Assembly (NCBI GenBank): GCA_947623455.1
Contig: OX392533.1
Coordinates: 30,006,229 to 30,070,228, forward strand
From: Mimachlamys varia
Taxonomy: Eukaryota; Mollusca; Bivalvia; Pectinida; Pectinidae
Direction of reading: 5' to 3'
DNA: 64,000 nucleotides
Part shown: piece after piece, positions 34,201 through 45,486 of the stretch
Layout: each line of letters starts with the position of its first letter
How positions within the stretch are numbered: position 1 is the stretch's first letter
The notes under the pieces: generated by a model
Told to the model about the DNA's origin: nothing
The model's database searches: none
Seen by the model: only the letters and a program-made list of their open reading frames with translations
Position numbers and translations under genes: made by a program

Positions 34201-37200
34201 AACACCAGCATTATTTGTGTACTATATATCCAGATCATAAAAGATTAATTTCAGTTTATAAGTTGACGTCCCATATACCGTTCATTGTTGTCCATCTCAT
34301 GGTTGAAAAAGCATCATGCATGAACCCAGTGTTGCACTATAATCCTTTGGGGATTTACAAATGTAAATGTACGGCACCAGGAAGAGAGTTTAAATGGTAA
34401 TACATGTACCTACATCAATATTTCAAAATATCAATAGCAAACAAGTTTTTTTTTAACATTTTTGACACATTCCATGTTTTTTGTCAAAAGTGAAAAAGAC
34501 TTGTCACACTTTTCCCTTGTGTTGCTGCCGAAAAAAATGCTTGAAATACCATTTTTACCTTTGATTCAAACATTCAAATGATCCATATTCACGCTTTCTA
34601 AATTTTGAACCATTGTTAAATATATCTGGATTTGTCGTTTTTCATTGACCCTAAAATTGGAGTGGTAATATTTCAATTTTTTAGCTCACCTGGTCCTAAG
34701 GACCGAGGTGAGCTTATGCCATCCCGTGGCGTCCGTCGTCCGTCAACAATTTCTTTAAAGACTTCTCCTCCATAACCACTGATAGGAAATCAGCCTAATT
34801 TGGCAGGAAGCATCCTTGGGTGCCCAGGATTCAAAATTGTACTAATGGTGGGACTGACCCCCTAGGGGGCTGAGGAGCGGGGCCACAAAAGGTTATTTAG
34901 CTATATTGGTTTAAGCGACTTCTTCTCCATAACCACTAATTGGAAATCAGCCTTATGTGGCAGGAAGTATCCCTAGGTGCTCAGGATTCAAAATTGTACT
35001 CATGTTGGGACTGACCCCCTAGGGGGCTGAGGGGTAGGGGCCATAAAAAAAATATTTAGCTGTATTGATATTAGCGACTTCTTCACAACCACTGATTAGT
35101 AATCAGCCTTATTTGGCAGGAAACATGCTTAGGTGCCCAGGATTCAAAAGTGTACTAATGGTGGGACTGATCCCCTAGGGGGCTGAGGGGCTGAGGCCAA
35201 AAAGGGTTATTTAGCTATATTGGTTTAGTCGACTTCTTCTCCATAACCACTGATTAGTAATCAGCCTTATTTGGCAAGAAGCATCCCTAGGTGCTCAAGA
35301 TTCAAAATTGTACTAATGGTGGGACTGACTCCCTAGGGGGCTGAGGGACGAGCCAAAAAGATAATATTTTATCATGATTACCTAGATACCAATGTATCCA
35401 GGTGAGCGATATAGGCCCTCTGGGCCTCTTGTTTTTTTCCAAAACCGGAGCGTAAATCTGATGATAAATAAATAAAGTTGGTATGGCCTAAATGAAAGTT
35501 AAAGTAAGAAAGGAAAAGATCTGATAAATGACTGGTAGCATGCTGGGATGAAGGGTAACCAAGTTTGTTCAAATGGATGACCTTAACACACTTTCAAGGT
35601 CACTGGGGTCACATGTCTAAAAGCCTTCAGGTATCTTCTTTTTACTAACTTAAAGACCCAGAGTACTGATACATGGTCTGTAACATGCTTTAAAGGCCCA
35701 ATATACGTAACTTTCGGTAAAACTTGAAGCGAAAATCAAGTCTAATAAACTTAGTATATTTATAGATTTAGTTAAGATTAACTGATATCAGCAATATTCA
35801 AGATGAATTCTTTCGCGGTTACCGGTACAGCAGCAGTTGAAACACGCTATTTGTAAACACGCGTCCATTTCGAACCGTCTTCTACCTTCAGTTTGTTGTT
35901 GAAGTGGGCCCCACCTGAATTATTTTCAATCATTTGGATTTTTTTTGTCAAGAGTTTCTTGTTAGTTACAGCTCAGGTTTACTTCGTTTTAGGCTTATTC
36001 ATGCATGGTTATCAACTGGATTTTTTTTTCAGAATTTTTCAGAAGGATGAAAAATTCCCTGAAGTTACGTATATCGGGCCTTTAACGAAGAGCCAAGTTT
36101 GTTTAAATCAATTACTTGGACCTACTTCCAAGGTCACAGGAGTCAAATATCTGACAGTCTTACAAAAAACTTCTCAATAACGAAAAGGCCTTGGGTACTG
36201 ATATTGGTCTGTAGCATACTGGGATGACGGGTTGCCAAGTTTGTTCAAATGAATGACTTCAACCTACTTTTAAGATCAGATGGGTCACATGTCTGAAAAT
36301 CTTTAAGAACCTTCTTCTCAAAGGCCTGGAATTGAGATATTTGGCCTGTAGCATGCTGGAATGAAGGCCTTCCAGGTTTGTTCAATTGAATGACCTTGAC
36401 TCACTTTCATTGTCACAGGACAAATATGTTAATATTTTAGCAATAACCAACAAAAATCAGATGACCGTTAAGGCCCATGGGCCCATTGTTTCATTTAACT
36501 AGTTTCCATGTTATGATCTTTGGATTAAGAAAATAAGGTAAAATGCTCATTCTGGTATATTACAAGTGGATAGTGTTGGAAATCAGCTTTGATCTACCAA
36601 TACTTAACAAGAGTGTGAAAAGTAATGAGTTAACTTATCATATTTAGTCAATGACACTAAAAGGCTTCATGCTTCTCTTTGGTTGTACAGCAGGGAAAAC
36701 CCGTGGCACATTTATACATATATACTTGTTTCTGGGACTGAAGCTTAAATGGTGAAGAGAGCAATTGAAAAATTTAATTAGAGGTTCAAAAAGTAAATAA
36801 TGAAATTTTTCTTTTTTTTGCAGAAAAGGTATCGACAGATGAGGATGCTGAAAAACACTCGAAGATTTGTAGATTTATCTTCGGAAAAGGAGGAGTGAAA
36901 ATTAAACAGCTGTCATCAGAGCTTGGATTAGGGCCCCAAAATATCCAAATTGAATCTGGTCTTATACTTGTCTCCGCTGCTGATACTGAAATAGTCAAGC
37001 GAGCAGCTCAAAGAATGGAATGGAAGGTACAAAAAGCTAAGAATATCATCAATCCACCATTTGCAGAAAAGGTATTGACAGATGAGGATGCTGAAAAACA
37101 CAACAAGATTTGTGGAATAATTATCGGAAAAAGAGGAGTGGAAATTAAACAGCTATCATCAGAGCTTGGATTAAGACCTCAAAATATCCAAATTGAATCT

Positions 37201-37857
37201 GGTCATATACTTGTCTCAGCTGCTGATACTGAATTAGTCAAGCGAGCAGCTCAAAGAATGGAATTGGAGGTACAAAAAGCTAAGAATATCATCAATCCAC
37301 CATTTGCAGAAAAGGTATTAACTGATGAGGATACTGAAAAACACAACAAGATTCGTGGAATAATTATCGGAAAAGGAGGAGTGAAAATTAAACAGCTGTC
37401 ATCAGAGTTTGGATTAAGGCCTCAAAATATCCAAATTGAATCTGGTCATATACTTGTCTCAGCTGCTGATACTGAAATAGTCAAGCGAGCAGCTCAAAGA
37501 ATGGAATTGGAGGTACAAAAAGCTAAGAATATAATCAATCCACCATTTGAAGAAAAGGTATTGACAGATGAGGATGTGGACAAGCACTCTACAATTTGTG
37601 GAATGGTCATTGGAAAAGGAGGAGTTCAGATTGAACTGCTGAAATCAGAGCTAGGATTAGGGCCTCAAAGTATCCAAGCCCAAGAATCTGATCATATACT
37701 TGTTTCTGGGGTTGATACTGAATTAGTCAAGCAAGCATCTGAAAGAATAGAATTGGAGGTACAAAAAGCTAAGCATTTCATCAATCGACCCATTACTGAA
37801 AAGGTATTGACTGATGAGGATGGATTTGTGGATTGGTCATTTGAAAAGGATGACTAA
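31225..37857 (+). CDS. Putative mitochondrial protein with four tandem KH domains
   Basis: Two exons, 31225-31414 and 36824-37857, join in phase to give 407 aa; further exons between them cannot be excluded. Exon 1 codes a presequence-like start, MAAAIARTYCRLICYRH, Arg-rich and nearly free of acidic residues, with FQTKILQRRSLLVSSSRAY. Exon 2 begins inside a repeat unit. The split codon G/AA supplies the Glu that starts every unit (EKVLTDED), which supports the join. KH units lie at about 36824-37065, 37066-37308, 37309-37551 and 37552-37797, each 81-82 aa. Each has an ICGIIIGKGGVKIKQLSSE-type core with the GxxG loop (GKGG or GKRG), then IQIESGHILVSAAD and a final helix (KRAAQRMELEVQKAK). KH domains bind single-stranded RNA or DNA. 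Units 1-3 are nearly identical, so they duplicated recently. A fifth unit is frameshifted, ends at TAA 37855-37857 and is cut by a MITE. I do not recognise the family; its role is inferred only as mitochondrial RNA binding. Confidence 0.62.
31575..31659. repeat. 85-bp near-perfect palindrome
   Basis: The arms run outward from tataat/attata at 31616/31617 to CTCGAG at both ends (31575-31580 and 31654-31659). They include GCCTCGTCTGTCAAACACCT and its complement, with only one indel and one or two mismatches. It lies in the KH gene intron. A single arm occurs at 17535-17578. Confidence 0.92.
31792..32231. mobile_element. TAGTCCGAA-family element, 440 bp
   Basis: It starts TAGTCCGAA and ends TTTTGGACTA. 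It carries the GCGGGTGCGAGAGTC block near the left and GACTCTCGCACCCACC plus GCGGGTCAGAGAGTC near the right. The middle (acacatttaatcaagtcaca, catctgtttgaaaatggccg) matches the 18447-19557 element. The left end lacks a block and no 9-bp duplication is visible. Confidence 0.82.
32370..33490. repeat. Degenerate tandem repeat, about 120-bp unit, 8-9 copies
   Basis: Units each contain aaacaaaatggctgacag-like, ggccatcttggattttga-like and ttcccttggtcccta-like blocks in the same order, diverged by roughly 20-30 percent by eye. It lies in the KH gene intron. The overlapping minus-strand open frames share peptide periodicity and are by-products. Confidence 0.8.
33615..35489. mobile_element. AGGCCATACCAATTT element, copy 2, interrupted
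   Basis: The left end aagccatataccaatttgat and right end GTTGGTATGGCCTA correspond to the termini of 26763-28120, and the subterminal blocks are shared. Its right part is interrupted by the AGCTCACCTGG repeat at 34683-35431, which explains the greater length. Confidence 0.8.
34683..35431. repeat. AGCTCACCTGG-family repeat with four 156-bp subunits
   Basis: It begins tagctcacctggtcctaagg and ends ccaggtgagcgatataggcc plus ctctgggcctcttg, so the ends are partly inverted. Inside, a unit of about 156 bp (cttctccataaccactga, ttggcaggaagcat, gtgggactgaccccctaggg) is repeated four times from about 34757 to 35355. I have seen this repeat type as abundant in molluscan genomes. It is nested in the element 33615-35489. 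Confidence 0.8.
35490..36480. repeat. Degenerate dispersed repeat split by a MITE
   Basis: Blocks such as ggatgaagggtaaccaagtt, tgttcaaatggatgacctt and tctgtagcatgctgggatga recur three to four times at about 250-bp spacing. The MITE at 35694-36081 is inserted in it. KH gene intron. Confidence 0.6.
35694..36081. mobile_element. MITE, AGGCCCAATATACGTAA family, copy 2
   Basis: 388 bp, termini AGGCCCAATATACGTAACTT and GTTACGTATATCGGGCCT, with TTAA on both sides (35690-35693 and 36082-36085). The interior matches the three other copies. Confidence 0.95.
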
Positions 37858-37890
37858 AGATTAAACAGTTGGGATCAGAGCTAGGATTAA

Positions 37891-38276
37891 AGGCCCAATA
37901 TACGTAACTTCAGGGAAATTTTCGTGATTCTGAAAAATTCTGAAAAAAAAATCCAGTTGGTAACCATGCAAAAATAAGCCTAAAACGAAGTAAATCTGAG
38001 TGGTAACTTACAAGAAACTCTTGACAAAAAAATCCAAAGAATTGAAAAGAATTCAGGTGGGGCCCACTTCAACAACAAACCGAAGGTAGAAGACGGTTCG
38101 AAATGGACGAGTGTTTACAAATAGCGTGTTTCAACTGCTGCTGTACCGGTAACCGCGAAAGAATTAATCTTGAATATTGATGATATCAGTTAATCTTATC
38201 TAAATCTATAAATATGATAAGTTATTGGGCTTGATTTTCGCTTAAAGTTTTGCCGAAAGTTACGTATATTGGGCCT
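37891..38276. mobile_element. MITE, AGGCCCAATATACGTAA family, copy 3 (inverted)
   Basis: 386 bp, flanked by TTAA (37887-37890 and 38277-38280), in the opposite internal orientation to the copies at 35694 and 55350. It begins 33 bases after the KH gene stop codon, exactly where similarity to the KH repeat unit ceases, so it disrupts the remains of a fifth KH unit and probably provides part of the 3' UTR. Confidence 0.95.
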
Positions 38277-38280
38277 TTAA

Positions 38281-39470
38281 CTTAAATTTGTTATGGTACT
38301 TCCAAAAGCTATAATATATAACATATATATATTACGTTTTTTTTTGTGTGATTTCAACTTCATATCTGACGCAATTTTGGGCATCATGTAGAAAACGTCA
38401 GAACTTTTTTGAAATTTTTGTGTTTTCTTCAATTTCTCTAAAATTTGATATCATGGTACTTCGAAAAGCTATTATATTAAACATATATTACAGGTTTTGT
38501 TGAGTTATTTCCATCTTTTGCGTAACAGCATTGCATATTGGAAATTGTAAAATATAGCTAGGCATTATGTAGAAAATGCACTACCGGGTAATGTTGTAAA
38601 CTGTTGTCCGGATATCTTCTACAGTGTTAAATCAACATCTTTCAAACTTATTAGGCTTAATCATTATTACAATATTTAGCCCTTTGTGAAATATTTCAAA
38701 CTTGTTAGGCTTAATCATTATTACAATATTTAGAGTTATGGCCCTTAATTTGGGACTTCGTGTCTGATGCAAGGTTTGGATATAAAGTAGAAAGTGTCAG
38801 AACTTTTTTGTATTTCTCTACCATTTAACTTCCGATATAGGGTAATAAGGTACAATGGTCGTATCATGTCTCTGCTTGCAGGTAGGGCGTAAGAATTGCA
38901 CCTGCTGCCCCTATTGAATGATCCTTGAAGGCGACTAACTTGGGATCTTATCTTTTCCATTTTTTCTAAACAACTTTTACTTAATAATGTCACCCTTGAC
39001 ACAACCTCACATTTGGCCTTTACTTCATGAGCAGTCCCCCTGTGAGGAATGCTATGGGTTCTGTCCACAGGTTGAGACATACCAGAGTCTCTAACAATGG
39101 TAGTTATATATTTACTACTCCCTGTTTGACGTTCAGTATTATAGAGTGAAATGACTTGTTCGGCCGTTGTCTGTATAATTTGACTGAGTGTAGTGCTCTG
39201 CTGGTGTTTAATGTGTATTACACTTACAGATCTTCTCTTTTGAAAAGTCAAAATTTTCTGAAGACTTACGATTTTTTCTTTTGTACTTTTTTGAAAAAGG
39301 GAGTTCATTGCAAAGCAGAAAATGCAAAAAGAAATATATGGTAGTGAACTTGTTTTTGTGCTATGATCGGTCAAAGTTACCAAAATGAGCAAAACATGTG
39401 ATTTATGTGTAAAATGCTGTTTTGGCCAAATGCAGGACAATTTCATTCAATATCTTCCAGATTTGTGATC
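38281..39470. repeat. Degenerate tandem repeat and uncertain open frame
   Basis: Blocks built on ttatggtacttccaaaagct and attaggcttaatcattatta recur between 38286 and 38740. A 233-codon open frame on the minus strand (38745-39446) shows no domain I know and includes low-complexity repeat-like sequence; I do not call it a gene. Confidence 0.45.
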
Positions 39471-40150
39471 AGATATGTATGAATGTTTGCAGAATTGACA
39501 AAAATAGGTTTTTTTTTAATTAATTATAGAAGTAAAAGGTTTTTGAATTATTCTTTTAGCGCAAAAAATAAATGTTAAATTTTCCCTACCCCTTTTTTTT
39601 CAATGAGAAAATCCTCCATTTTTCATAATTTTTTGCAGATTTAATGCTTTATAAAAATTCTGGTGACAAACTTTTTTAGATATTTTGCAGATCAAAAGGA
39701 AATGGGTTTCTCCTTCTAAAACAGTCATAAAAACTGGGGGGTAGCGTGCTTGATTTTTTTGTCCCGTTATGAAATGTGTTATTTTCACAATTCTTGAGTC
39801 AAAAATCAAAATAGCTTCAGGTACGCTAAATATCTGAAAAAACTACCAAAAATGTAAATAAAATATCTTTGTTGCATACTATTTGCTTTTTTAATGAACA
39901 TAAAAAGGTTGTTCAACAAAAATGAACTTACTATGATGAAACATGGCGACACACTGACAATTTTAAATCACCAATCAATTTTCGATGTTTGTGAAGTGCA
40001 AGAATACACAAAATGGTCGCCATTATTGTCATCTTTGAAAATTCTTCTTAAAAAGTTCTACAAACAACAGACATCTAATATTTTGCTACATTTTTCAGAT
40101 GAATATTTCCTATCAAAATTAATAATACATTTTTAGATTTTACAAACATA
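39471..40150. other. AT-rich intergenic
   Basis: Homopolymer-rich, AT-rich sequence with no recognised gene or repeat. Confidence 0.5.
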
Positions 40151-40642
40151 CAGTTAAACCTCACTGTTTCGAACTTTGTGGGACTGTCGTGAAAACTTTG
40201 AAACATCAGGACTTCGATTTATGAATTTCGAACATCGAACATTGACATGTATATGTATAAATGTACTGTTCATAAGAAGAACCGATGCAGTGCCAGTGTA
40301 ACAATTAACACCGGTTAAGAAATTGTAGATTCACATTGATAAAGAATAGTATACTAAAATACACACTGTAATTTTTGTAACGTGATAATCTAGTAAGATT
40401 TTTTTTGTAAACTTAATTTTCAAAGCAGGTAAAATTTTCATTTTGATTTATTAGTTGTACTTTTCAATGTTTTCATAATGAACGGGTCAGATTAAAACTT
40501 CGATACAGTGAAAAATTTGATTCATAGAAGTTTTATTCATGAAAAGTAAATCAATAGTGTTATATAATTAAAAAAATCGGACTTTTTCAAAAGTTGGACA
40601 CATCGATAAATCATCAAAGTTTGATTAATCGAGGTTTGACTG
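40151..40642. mobile_element. Tigger/pogo-like MITE, 492 bp
   Basis: The termini CAGTTAAACCTC and GAGGTTTGACTG are inverted and lie between TA dinucleotides, the TA target duplication of the Tc1-mariner-pogo superfamily. CAGT...AAACCTCG-type ends are usual for Tigger-like elements. The subterminal part repeats motifs of the kind tttcgaacatcg. Non-autonomous. Confidence 0.8.
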
Positions 40643-40779
40643 TATCTCAAGTGAGATCAAAATGAGATTTGAACGTGATTGAAACCTCACAAGCACAGAC
40701 CCTTAACTTTTGGCATTGCCTACTTTTATCCTCCGTACACTTCAGTAAATCTCAGTCACATACAAAGTACACTTGTACT

Positions 40780-40924
40780 CACACTGGTATACATTTGACG
40801 CATAACCAACGGGCAATCTGCAGTGCGGGTTATCTGGAATTTATTTTACAAAAGCCTCAAAAATGCTTTAATTTACTTCCCGCAGGCTATACCCAGGTGC
40901 GGTAATATGCAGGAAATTACGGTA
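40780..40924. mobile_element. Partial copy of the 6401-6883 element
   Basis: Contains ctgcagtgcgggttatctgg, ttacaaaagcctcaaaaatg and the terminus AGGAAATTACGGTA, inverted relative to 6401-6560. The other end is missing. Confidence 0.75.
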
Positions 40925-41039
40925 TACAAAATTATTATGAAATGTTATACAACATAGGATGTCTACAGTACTCACTCACTCACTCGAATAACATCTAAAT
41001 GTAAAGAGATAAATCAACAATCCTAACCCCTTATATATG

Positions 41040-41760
41040 ATAATAATAAAATTATAAAACATTTGATATAGCGCCCTATCCAGCTAACATAAGCCACTCT
41101 AAAGGGCTTTACAGTACGTATATATACAATTCTCATACAATCAATACAATTAACACATACAGTTTTATCATATACAATTCTGAGGAGTTCACCGGAGCTG
41201 CCTTATCAGGCGCTAACTACTTGTCCCAACCACCTGGGCCCAGTTGTTCAAAAGGTGATTAGCTTAATCAATGATTAGCGCAAATCTTAATTATCCTGTA
41301 ACTTTGATATGAAGCCATATATTTAGTTACAACTTTGCAGATATTAGATATCTTATAGTGACAATTTACATGCAAAATTTGAAGCTATTACCTTATATAT
41401 TGGCAGAATTATTGAAGTTTGAAAAATGTTGTTAAATAGTGCTTAAGCTAATCATCCTTTGAACAACTGGGCCCTGGCTTATATCTCAATATGTGTGTGT
41501 GCTGGAGATGAATTGTGTTCCGTTTGAAGTGGGACCGTGTCACCAGAATCACTTGAATGCTCCGGATCCAGCACAGATACTGCAACACCCACCTCAGACC
41601 ATTTTATACCCCACCTGGGTTGTTGGAGTTGTTTGGGAAGGAGAAAAACACTTTCTCTGAATGTTCCATGCGTATGACGATTACAGGGTATATCGAACCC
41701 TGACCACCTGCATGGAAGGCCGGAGTGTTAACCACTCTACATTAATCTGCCCATAAAGGA
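41040..41760. repeat. Dispersed repeat related to 11360-11880
   Basis: Starts near atttgatatagcgccctatc and ends near gtgttaaccactctac. The final part (tatcgaaccctgaccacctg) looks like the reverse of a tRNA-like B box, so a SINE origin is possible. A MITE is nested at 41236-41474. Confidence 0.5.
41236..41474. mobile_element. MITE with GGGCCCAGTTGTTC termini
   Basis: GGGCCCAGTTGTTCAAAAG at the left and CCTTTGAACAACTGGGCCC at the right are inverted. gattagcttaatc-like sequence continues the arms. About 239 bp, non-coding, nested. Confidence 0.88.
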
Positions 41761-42559
41761 CCTTATAACCAAAGTATCAATGTCCCTCATTAGGAAACTG
41801 TATCATTACATCTGTACCACAGAAGTTCATCAAATATCAAAACTTTGTCCCCCAACCATGCAAATGTGTTTGGAATTCCATGTAGAACCACTTATCTTCT
41901 CCAGATCTTTACCATCACAATTCAGGTCCAATGCAAACATGAATATTTCCAACTAGAATTATCTCCCCTGCTCAGTAGATTTTCTCTAGGCTAAATTCAC
42001 TCCTCATTATAAAAGGTACAAGCTCATCACTTTCAGGCTATATGAGTGACTGAGTCCTTATATAGTATGCAACCTATATTGAACTCAATATGGTACAAAA
42101 TATAAACTATAGCATAAATTATAGCATAATTGCAATTTCTTAATACATTAAATGTGACTATACACATTTATAACCAACTTATTCAAATATTGCACATATA
42201 AAATTATTAAGTATTAAGATTCCTATAACGTACGTTTACCGTCTTACCACAACCAGGATGTTGGTTCTCTCGCCCTAATTCAGGGAACTTTATATAAAAT
42301 TAATGTTATTCTCACATTATGTAACACATATTTCATAACTTCTAAGGCCCTATATCAAATATACAAACATATAATACCGCTAGAAATGAAACTTCGATAC
42401 CTCTTGCTTTTTTTAGCACACAGCTCCAAGTGTATACCACACAGCTTCTGCCACCTTACTGGACCCATATAAGCTCAAGTCTGTACTTTACATCATTTTA
42501 TGTAATACATGAAATACAGATGGTTACATGAGACATACAGTCCTACTTCATTATGGAGC
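41761..42559. other. AT-rich intergenic
   Basis: No gene or defined repeat recognised. Confidence 0.5.
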
Positions 42560-43640
42560 ACACAGCTCCTCTGCATTTCATGGGCATAATGCCTCTTGAC
42601 CGTAAAAGGGGATGGTTATTATATAGTTACTACAGTCCCAGGCAGTGTTCTCACTGTATCTCGGGATGTGAGTCGCACATTTTGACCAAAATTGGAAAAG
42701 TGGTGAATCTGATCCCCCTGGAGCCATAGGGGCTGAACCCGCTTTATTATCATAAAGAACTAAATGGATTTGCACCCCATTTGGTCAGAAACATCCTTTG
42801 GGGAATGGGAACAAATTTCATATACCCGGTAAATGCTGAATAACCTCCCTGAGGCCAGAAGGGCAGGGCCCAATTGGGGAAATAGAGGTGAAACCTTTTA
42901 AATCGCTACTTGTCATAACTTATTGATTGGATTTTAACGACATTTTGTCAGAAACATTTCTTGGGGACAACAAAAAGATTTTGCATAAATGGTGACCGTG
43001 ACTCCTATGGGGAGAGAGGAACGGGGCCAAATAGGGGGAAAAGACTTTTATATCAATACTTGTTTAACTTTAATTTGTTTGTGATCCACACCTTAAAGAG
43101 AACCATAAAGAGACGAACACAATCCTGATATCATACATTGGTCCCCGGGTGAGCCTGAGTCATACTGTTTAAACGGTTGATATCCCCTACACAAACTATA
43201 TACAACTGCCGGGCATTAAGAGACGATCACAAATATGATTTAAAATTTGATCCCAGGGTCTGACATGCCCTTGCTGACTCAACTCTTGATTCATAACTGT
43301 TAAACAGTTAAGATCCTCACCAAAAACTATATACAATTGCTAGGCATTAAGAGACGATTACAAACATGATTTTATATTTGACTCAAGGGACCACTACGCC
43401 CTTGCAGACTTATTTCTGCGTAATAACTCAGATCCCCACCCCAAAACTATATATACACTTGCTGGGTATAAAGAGGCAATCGCAATCATGATATATACAT
43501 AATAAATGTAAACCTATGGTCCACCACGCCTTTGCAGACTTATTCCTTAATCATAACTTTTAAACGGTTGAGATCCCAAATTAATGTAAGTATACAAATG
43601 CTTGGTATAAAGATACAATCACAATCACGATATTATGATT
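42560..43640. repeat. Two degenerate tandem repeats
   Basis: From about 42700 to 43080 a ~150-bp unit with ttggtcagaaacatcctttg and gggaatggg-type blocks recurs. From about 43090 to 43640 a ~130-bp unit with cattaagagacgatcacaa, gcccttgcagactta-like and acggttgagatccc-like blocks recurs four times. Both look like old dispersed repeats. Confidence 0.6.
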
Positions 43641-43650
43641 AGTACGAGGG

Positions 43651-44995
43651 GTGTTCCATAAATAATGTCATCTGTGCTTTATTTCGCGGAAATCGTGCAA
43701 TTTATGCACAAAACCACCTCGTGTCGATTGAGTGATCACTGGCTCGTGACACAGGTAAATATCTCGTCCACACGTTCACTGGCCTCGGTAAAGTGAACAT
43801 CGTTTCATAGCCTATTCGTTAGACTAGACACAAAATGACAGGAAATCGAGCTGAAAATCTTCTTGAAATTAGGGCCTATATAAAAGGTGGGTCATTACTC
43901 GGCATAAAGGCTGTAGATATTCACCGCGAGGTGTGTGACATTTATGGGGAGGGCCAAATGTCTCACAGGACTGTTTGTAGGTGGGTAGTTAAATTTAGTA
44001 CTGGGCAGCAGCAACTAAAAGATGCTGCTCACCCCGGTCGTCCTGCAACAACTACGACCAAAGTTAACATAGAAAAAATCCGAAATATCCTCCAAACTGA
44101 TGCTCGATTCACCGTAAGACAATTGGCTCGAATGACAAACTTGTCGTTAGCAAGAGTTCATGCAATTTTGAAGAAACACCTAAAAGTTAGAAAGATAAAT
44201 GCAAGATGGATACCCCATTTGTTAACGGATGAGCAAAAGAAGACGCGTGTAACAATGGCAAAAAAACTTCTCAAAATGTACCCAAAATATAGTAAAAAGG
44301 CTTTTGATAATATAGTCACTGGTGATGAGACCGGGGTGTATTATTTTGAGCCAAAGCGGAAGGTTGACAACCGAATATGGGCCACTAAAAATGCCAGACG
44401 CCCAAGTATTGCCAAACGAATACGAACGGTAAAGAAGGTTTTGTATGCTATTTTTTTCACTATTAAGGGTCCAGCTATTCAAATCCCGGTGCCAAAAGGC
44501 AGAACGGTCACAGGCAAGTTATATAAGAACGTTGTTCTGAGAAAGTTGAAGAACTACTACAAAAGTCGCCGCCCCAAAACAGGACTTAAGTATGTCCGAC
44601 TTTTGCATGATAATGCACCCGCTCACAAGGCACGTATTGTGACTGACTTTTTGGAGTCCGAGAAGGTTACCGTCCTTCCACACCCTCCGTATTCGCCAGA
44701 CTTGGCCCCCTGCGACTATTTTCTCTTTCAAAACTTAAATATCATTTATCTGGAAGGAGATACAATTCGAGAAATGCCCTTGGATCTGCTGTTTATCAGT
44801 GTCTGATGGGTGTACCATTTGAAGAGTATGAAAAATGCTTCCAAAAATGGATTGACCGGCTAAAAAGGTGTGTTCTGGCTGGTGAAGAGCATTTTGAAGG
44901 GCAGCGCAACGCATGTTCTGTTCACTGATGGACTGAAATGGCAATTGAAAAAACCTGTCTAAGAGTAGTAACTCCGTTTAGTACCGCAATATTAT
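43651..44995 (+). mobile_element. Mariner-like element, left end present, right end lost
   Basis: The left end TACGAGGGGTGTTCCATAAA follows a TA and resembles mariner TIRs that start with CGAGGG. The transposase starts 184 bases inside. I found no complementary right TIR in the several hundred bases after the transposase stop, so the right end is deleted or strongly diverged. The right limit given is approximate. Confidence 0.75.
43835..44928 (+). pseudogene. Mariner transposase (DD34D), frameshifted
   Basis: Cut-and-paste transposase of the Tc1-mariner superfamily. The N-terminal ~120 residues form paired helix-turn-helix DNA-binding domains (HRTVCRWVVKF, HPGRPATT linker, FTVRQLARMTNLS). 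The catalytic triad is visible: Asp in VTGDETGVYYFEP, Asp in LLHDNAPAHKA, and Asp in SPDLAPCDYFLF exactly 34 residues later. The continuous frame closes at 44804-44806, but a one-base deletion near 44729-44735 explains this. The other frame carries on through GRRYNSRNALG and MGVPFEEYEKCFQKW to a TGA at 44926-44928. The copy is therefore inactive but recent. About 364 aa if counted across the shift. Confidence 0.9.
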
Positions 44996-45486
44996 GACGT
45001 AGACATACGGGTTACCTGTTATTTCTCTCACGTTCGCGCGCGCACACACACAATCTATCTATGTTTTTTTAGTTTTTACTGACGACGTCATGGCATCCAT
45101 CTTGGATTTTAGACCAACTTAATAACACCATTTGGTCAGGGTCATTTCAGGCAAGTTTTAGGTGACTCCCACTGGTGGAACTTTAGAGGAAGTTTTACAT
45201 GTAAAACTTTTTTTTATCAAAAGGAAATATTCAAAATGGCGTACGATCTTCACTATATAAGACATTTCTTTTATTGACATTGCCATTAGTTGGTAAAAAG
45301 CCCTAATTACCAATTGATTAATTAAATAATTACTGAAAGTTACATTGTGTTGAAGGGTATGCGTAGTGCTAGGTAAAAGCATGACAGTGTTGAAAGGGTC
45401 TTATAATCTTATTTATTTGCGCACTAGCGTTATAATTTCTCGTCCGGATGGTGCATCGCCTTGAAGAACCTTTACCTGTGTGAGAG
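44996..45486. other. Spacer between mariner and LINE relic
   Basis: Contains a short run of cgcgcgcacacaca and AT-rich sequence. No gene recognised. Confidence 0.5.

Noticed and set aside
38745..39446. 233-codon open frame on the minus strand
   Set aside because: No recognised domain, no conserved neighbours, overlaps repeat-like sequence; kept only as a note in the region entry.
41690..41745. tRNA gene suggested by tatcgaaccctgacc
   Set aside because: Only a reversed B-box-like string; no cloverleaf could be drawn and it lies in a dispersed repeat.
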